This document shows, piece by piece, positions 61,453 to 64,000 of a stretch of 64,000 nt of DNA; the first letter of the stretch is position 1; each line of letters opens with the position of its first letter. Under the pieces are notes generated by a model. That model saw only the letters and a list, made by a program, of their open reading frames with translations. It was not told the DNA's origin and searched no databases. The stretch comes from Pseudoflavitalea rhizosphaerae. GTDB taxonomy: Bacteria; Bacteroidota; Bacteroidia; Chitinophagales; Chitinophagaceae. Position numbers and translations under genes: made by a program. The stretch covers positions 372,001 to 436,000 of the forward strand of contig NZ_RCSU01000002.1 of the NCBI RefSeq assembly GCF_003991355.1, given 5' to 3'.

Positions 61453-62769
61453 ATGGAGATTAAGCGTACAATACAAAAAAGGCTAATATTCTGGAAACAC
61501 GCCCCGGATCGGAAACCACTCATCTTGCAAGGAGCCAGACAAGTAGGCAAGACTTGGTTATTGAAGCATTTTGGTGCCTCTGAATTTGATTCGGTGGCCT
61601 ATTTTAACTTCGAAGAACAACCTGATCTAAAGCAGTTTTTTGAAAACACAAAAGATGTACCACGAATAATACAAAACTTGTCTTTGGTTCATGGGCAAGC
61701 TATATTACCGCAAAAAACACTTGTCATATTTGATGAAATACAGGAATGCAATGATGCACTGAATGCGCTAAAGTACTTTTGTGAAAATACTCCTGAATTT
61801 GCGATCGCATGTGCCGGGTCGTTATTGGGCGTGACGATGTCAAGGGGCAACTCCTTCCCAGTCGGAAAAGTTGATTTTCTGCAATTAAATCCGGTCTGTT
61901 TTTCAGAGTTTTTATCTGCTGCAGATCCCAGATTATTTACTTTCCTTGAAAGTATTAATAAAATTGAGCCACTGCCTGATATTTTCTTTCATCCATTGGT
62001 TGAAAAGCTAAAAATGTTCTTCATCTGCGGAGGAATGCCGGAAGCCGTAGTAGCATTATTAGAAAAACAGGACATGGATAAAACGCAGCAGGTGCTGCAA
62101 AATATAATCAATGCCTATGCCTTTGATTTTTCAAAACATGCTGAAAATAAGGATATTCCCAAAATCAATCACCTTTGGTCTTCCGTACCTTCTCAGTTAG
62201 CGAGGGAGAACAAAAAATTCCTTTACCATTCTGCAAAGACTGGGGCACGTGCCCGTGAATATGAAGATGCGCTGCTCTGGCTTTCACATGCGGGTTTAGT
62301 GCATCGCATTTTCCGGATATCAAAACCTGGTCTGCCTCTTTCTGCCTATGATGATCTTTCTGCCTTTAAACTTTATTTGATCGATGTAGGATTGCTACGC
62401 AGGCTTTCCCTTTTGGATCCAATAGCAATAAGAGAGGGAAACAGGCTATTTACGGAGTTTAAAGGTTCGTTGAGTGAAAATTTCATATTACAACATCTCA
62501 TCGCGAATTTCGAAGGCACACCACGATACTGGACGTCTGGAAATCAGGCAGAAGTTGACTTCATTATTCAGATGAGGAATGAAATTATTCCAATAGAGGT
62601 AAAATCAGACGAAAGCATACGTAGTAAAAGCCTTACTGTTTATAACGACCTTTATCAACCTTCTGTGCGTATCAGGTATTCATTAAAAAACTTAAAAAAA
62701 GACGATGGATTAATCAATATCCCTTTATTTATGGTTGATTATACTGAGAAACTACTTGGGCTTTCATGA
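61453..62769 (+). CDS. AAA+ ATPase with C-terminal DUF4143 domain
   Basis: A 438-residue ATPase: Walker A PLILQGARQVGKTWLLK (~22-38), Walker B TLVIFDEIQECNDAL, sensor-like FAIACAGSLLGV. The C-terminal DUF4143 domain (~220-400) ends in a nuclease-like fold (TSGNQAEVDFIIQMRNEIIP, IEVKSD) that resembles PD-(D/E)XK enzymes. Function in bacteria is unknown; such genes are frequent in genomic islands and may act in defence or as addiction modules. The coding sequence is AT-rich compared with the left side of the window. A terminator follows at 62844. Confidence 0.88.
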   Translation: MEIKRTIQKRLIFWKHAPDRKPLILQGARQVGKTWLLKHFGASEFDSVAYFNFEEQPDLKQFFENTKDVPRIIQNLSLVHGQAILPQKTLVIFDEIQECNDALNALKYFCENTPEFAIACAGSLLGVTMSRGNSFPVGKVDFLQLNPVCFSEFLSAADPRLFTFLESINKIEPLPDIFFHPLVEKLKMFFICGGMPEAVVALLEKQDMDKTQQVLQNIINAYAFDFSKHAENKDIPKINHLWSSVPSQLARENKKFLYHSAKTGARAREYEDALLWLSHAGLVHRIFRISKPGLPLSAYDDLSAFKLYLIDVGLLRRLSLLDPIAIREGNRLFTEFKGSLSENFILQHLIANFEGTPRYWTSGNQAEVDFIIQMRNEIIPIEVKSDESIRSKSLTVYNDLYQPSVRIRYSLKNLKKDDGLINIPLFMVDYTEKLLGLS

Positions 62770-62843
62770 ATGAGCTATTGACAGAACGAAATTCCAACAG
62801 GCGTACAAAGCAATTTATGAGCTGACATCATAATTAAGAACCC

Positions 62844-62868
62844 GATCAGTTTCGATCCTGATTTTTTT
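62844..62868 (+). terminator. Terminator of the DUF4143 ATPase gene
   Basis: ATCAG and CTGAT pair around TTTCGATC and are followed by TTTTTT. The stem is short, so its strength is uncertain. It is 75 bp behind the stop codon. Confidence 0.5.
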
Positions 62869-62930
62869 GAAATCCGGAAATCCGTATCAAAAATCGCACA
62901 CTTGAACAAGTTGAAAAATACAAAACCCGC

Positions 62931-63009
62931 GACTAGCGCGGGTTTGAAATATCGTGTGAACGACAGTGGAAAGTTTTCGAATCTGCTTAGGTTCGACTTG
63001 CAAACCTGG
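62931..63009. repeat. Island-border repeat B
   Basis: AAACCCGCGACTAGCGCGGGT gives a stem CCCGCG/CGCGGG with the loop ACTAG. It is followed by GTGAACGACAGTGGAAAG and TTTTCGAATC, and then GGTTCGACTTGCAAACCTGG. The order matches repeat A. Read leftward, the hairpin is followed by TTTTGTA and may terminate transcription. Confidence 0.65.
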
Positions 63010-63261
63010 CTCTCTTTTTTTCAATTCTATAGCAATAACTGGTTAAATTAAAAAGATGCTCCTACATAGAAGTAATGTCTGAGTATATACATTTTAGAGC
63101 AAAAACAAGCGAAATCAACCAAAATATTGCATCAGTCACCTGTTTTAAAGCGGTTTAGATATTCAGTATTGAACTTAGTTTTCAACAAATACTTCTATTT
63201 TAGTGGTTGTAATCCCTAAAAAATACCTAATTAAGGGAATACATTCCCTGAATATGATAAA

Positions 63262-63513
63262 ATGTACCTTATCAGTGAAAGAAAAAAACAATTAGCCTAT
63301 AGTGGATTTTATGGAAACAGCTATTTCTGGCGCAATACCAGTCAAGCTGAAATCGATTACATAGAGGAACAGGATGGAAAAATTTCAGCCTTTGAATTTA
63401 AATGGAATCCAAAGGCGAAAGCAAAGTTTCCGAAGGCTTTTTTGGAAGAATACCATCCCCCACAAACACAAGTAATCAATCGGGATAATTATTGGGAATG
63501 GTTATCTCAATAA
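63262..63513 (+). pseudogene. C-terminal fragment of a second DUF4143 ATPase
   Basis: The 83-codon frame reads YLISERKKQLAYSGFYGNSY, FWRNTSQAEIDYIEEQDGKI and SAFEFKWNPKAKAKF up to NYWEWL. This is the nuclease-like end of a DUF4143 protein and belongs to a different subgroup from the complete gene upstream. The ATPase part is missing, and no homologous sequence precedes base 63255. The N-terminal methionine is therefore probably internal, and the fragment is likely not functional. Confidence 0.75.
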
Positions 63514-63515
63514 TG

Positions 63516-63545
63516 AAAAACCCGCGACCAGCGCGGGTTTGAAAT
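63516..63545. repeat. Island-border repeat C (hairpin only)
   Basis: AAAAACCCGCGACCAGCGCG with GGTTTGAAAT repeats the hairpin of repeat B right behind the DUF4143 fragment (stem CCCGCG/CGCGGG, loop ACCAG). After this the similarity to A and B fades; only GTGAAC is still visible about 10 bp later. Confidence 0.6.
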
Positions 63546-63614
63546 GCAAAGTGAACCGGATTTGGCAAATATCGAACTATTTTATTGAAGATTTAAAACT
63601 TTTAGCAGCTTTAG

Positions 63615-63646
63615 CGGCCTGACCGGGAACGGTTTAGGCCGTTTTT
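63615..63646 (+). terminator. Intrinsic terminator before the primase gene
   Basis: CGGCCT and AGGCCG pair around a 15-nt GC-rich loop and are followed by TTTTT. It would stop rightward transcripts coming from the DUF4143 fragment about 35 bp before the primase start codon. Confidence 0.55.
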
Positions 63647-63679
63647 GTATGCCTACTTGTGAACAGAAAATTGAAGTAT

Positions 63680-64000
63680 ATGGAAAAAGTAACATGCAAG
63701 GAGGTTAACCAGCTTGACCTCGTGGATTTTTTAGCCGGGTTAGGTCATTCCCCTAAAAAGATAAGGAATAACGACTATTGGTACATATCCCCGCTGCCGC
63801 ACCGCCAGGAAAAGACGCCTTCCTTTAAGGTAGACCGCCGGAAAAATGTATGGTATGATCACGGCACCGGTAAGGGTGGCACGCTGGTAGATTTTGGAAT
63901 CCTCTATTACCATTGCAGCATTGCCGATCTTTTACAACGCCTCGCCGGTTACCAGCCCACGACAAATTTTTCTTTTCACCCGCCCATTCAGGCCCGCAAC
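63680..64000 (+). CDS. Mobile-element primase (CHC2-like/toprim type), partial
   Basis: The frame is open from ATG at 63680 to the end of the window (107 codons). It reads MEKVTCKEVNQLDLVDFLAG, then LGHSPKKIRNNDYWYISPLP, HRQEKTPSFKVDRRKNVWYD and HGTGKGGTLVDFGILYY. The pattern YWYxSPxRxExTPSFKV and DHGTGKGGxxxDF is that of DnaG-type primases carried by Bacteroidota conjugative elements and islands. The zinc cysteines of true CHC2 fingers are mostly replaced. A catalytic toprim domain should follow beyond the window. It suggests that an integrative element begins or continues on the right. Confidence 0.75.
   Translation, partial: MEKVTCKEVNQLDLVDFLAGLGHSPKKIRNNDYWYISPLPHRQEKTPSFKVDRRKNVWYDHGTGKGGTLVDFGILYYHCSIADLLQRLAGYQPTTNFSFHPPIQARN

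Larger units (their letters stand above)
62770..63261. other. 492-bp AT-rich gap with terminator and repeat B
   Basis: The gap holds the terminator of the ATPase gene (62844-62868) and repeat B (62931-63009). From about 63030 on it is AT-rich without a readable gene, up to the fragment of a second DUF4143 gene. It may be the scar of a deletion that removed the front part of that gene. Confidence 0.5.

Noticed and set aside
1-64000. CRISPR array
   Set aside because: No series of equal repeats with regular spacers was found. The palindromic repeats are far apart and differ in orientation.

Overview
The window looks like a chromosomal segment of a Bacteroidota bacterium, most probably of the Chitinophagaceae. 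The reasons are a SusC/SusD pair behind a FecI-type sigma factor and FecR anti-sigma factor, TlpA proteins with an N-terminal DUF4369-like domain, two ~790-residue FtsX/MacB-type permeases, a 7TMR-DISM sensor kinase, a beta-propeller LytS-type kinase, a GldA-like transporter and intergenic regions with little Shine-Dalgarno signal. No rRNA or tRNA gene and no CRISPR array was found.

Layout. 1-9.7 kb: a small lipoprotein, a GNAT-nitrilase fusion, a tetR-fabF operon, release factor H without a visible rtcB neighbour, an ArsR/SRPBCC pair and an ECF42-type sigma factor with its DGPF-domain and AhpD-like partners. 9.7-17.8 kb: an FtsX permease convergent with a Crp/Fnr regulator, a HAD hydrolase, a frameshifted gene remnant, an ECF41-type sigma factor with SnoaL and NmrA partners and a cation/proton antiporter. 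17.9-24.5 kb: a tightly packed signalling operon (REC-PAS kinase, CHASE3-HAMP-GAF hybrid kinase with three REC domains, CheR, CheB) without receptors, CheA or CheW. 24.5-27.4 kb: a two-component pair bracketed by an exact 21-bp direct repeat. 27.4-34.6 kb: a second FtsX permease, TM2 and DUF2752 membrane proteins and a large propeller kinase. 34.6-44.1 kb: an accessory zone with an IS256-type remnant, a truncated Rhs toxin gene with a likely immunity gene, a TlpA lipoprotein gene and an XRE/ImmA gene with a dead partner. 44.1-56 kb: TlpA, the sigma/anti-sigma/SusC/SusD locus and a GldA/GldFG-like ABC transporter. 56-61 kb: a B12-type radical SAM protein, two YceI proteins and a membrane-anchored winged-helix regulator. 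61-64 kb: AT-rich island material with a DUF4143 ATPase, a fragment of a second one, repeated hairpin sequences and the start of a mobile-element primase.

The most striking feature not explained by genes is a family of seven dispersed palindromic repeats of about 120-180 bp (near 0.7, 14.1, 31.1, 40.2, 52.6, 56.0 and 58.5 kb). Each can fold into a multi-hairpin or cruciform structure and lies close behind the stop codon of at least one flanking gene, or between two genes. The best-preserved copies end in imperfect terminal inverted repeats, and one is flanked by a 3-bp AAT duplication, so they may be REP- or MITE-like elements moved in trans. Several local palindromes beside regulator genes (tetR, arsR, crp, xre/immA) are plausible operators.
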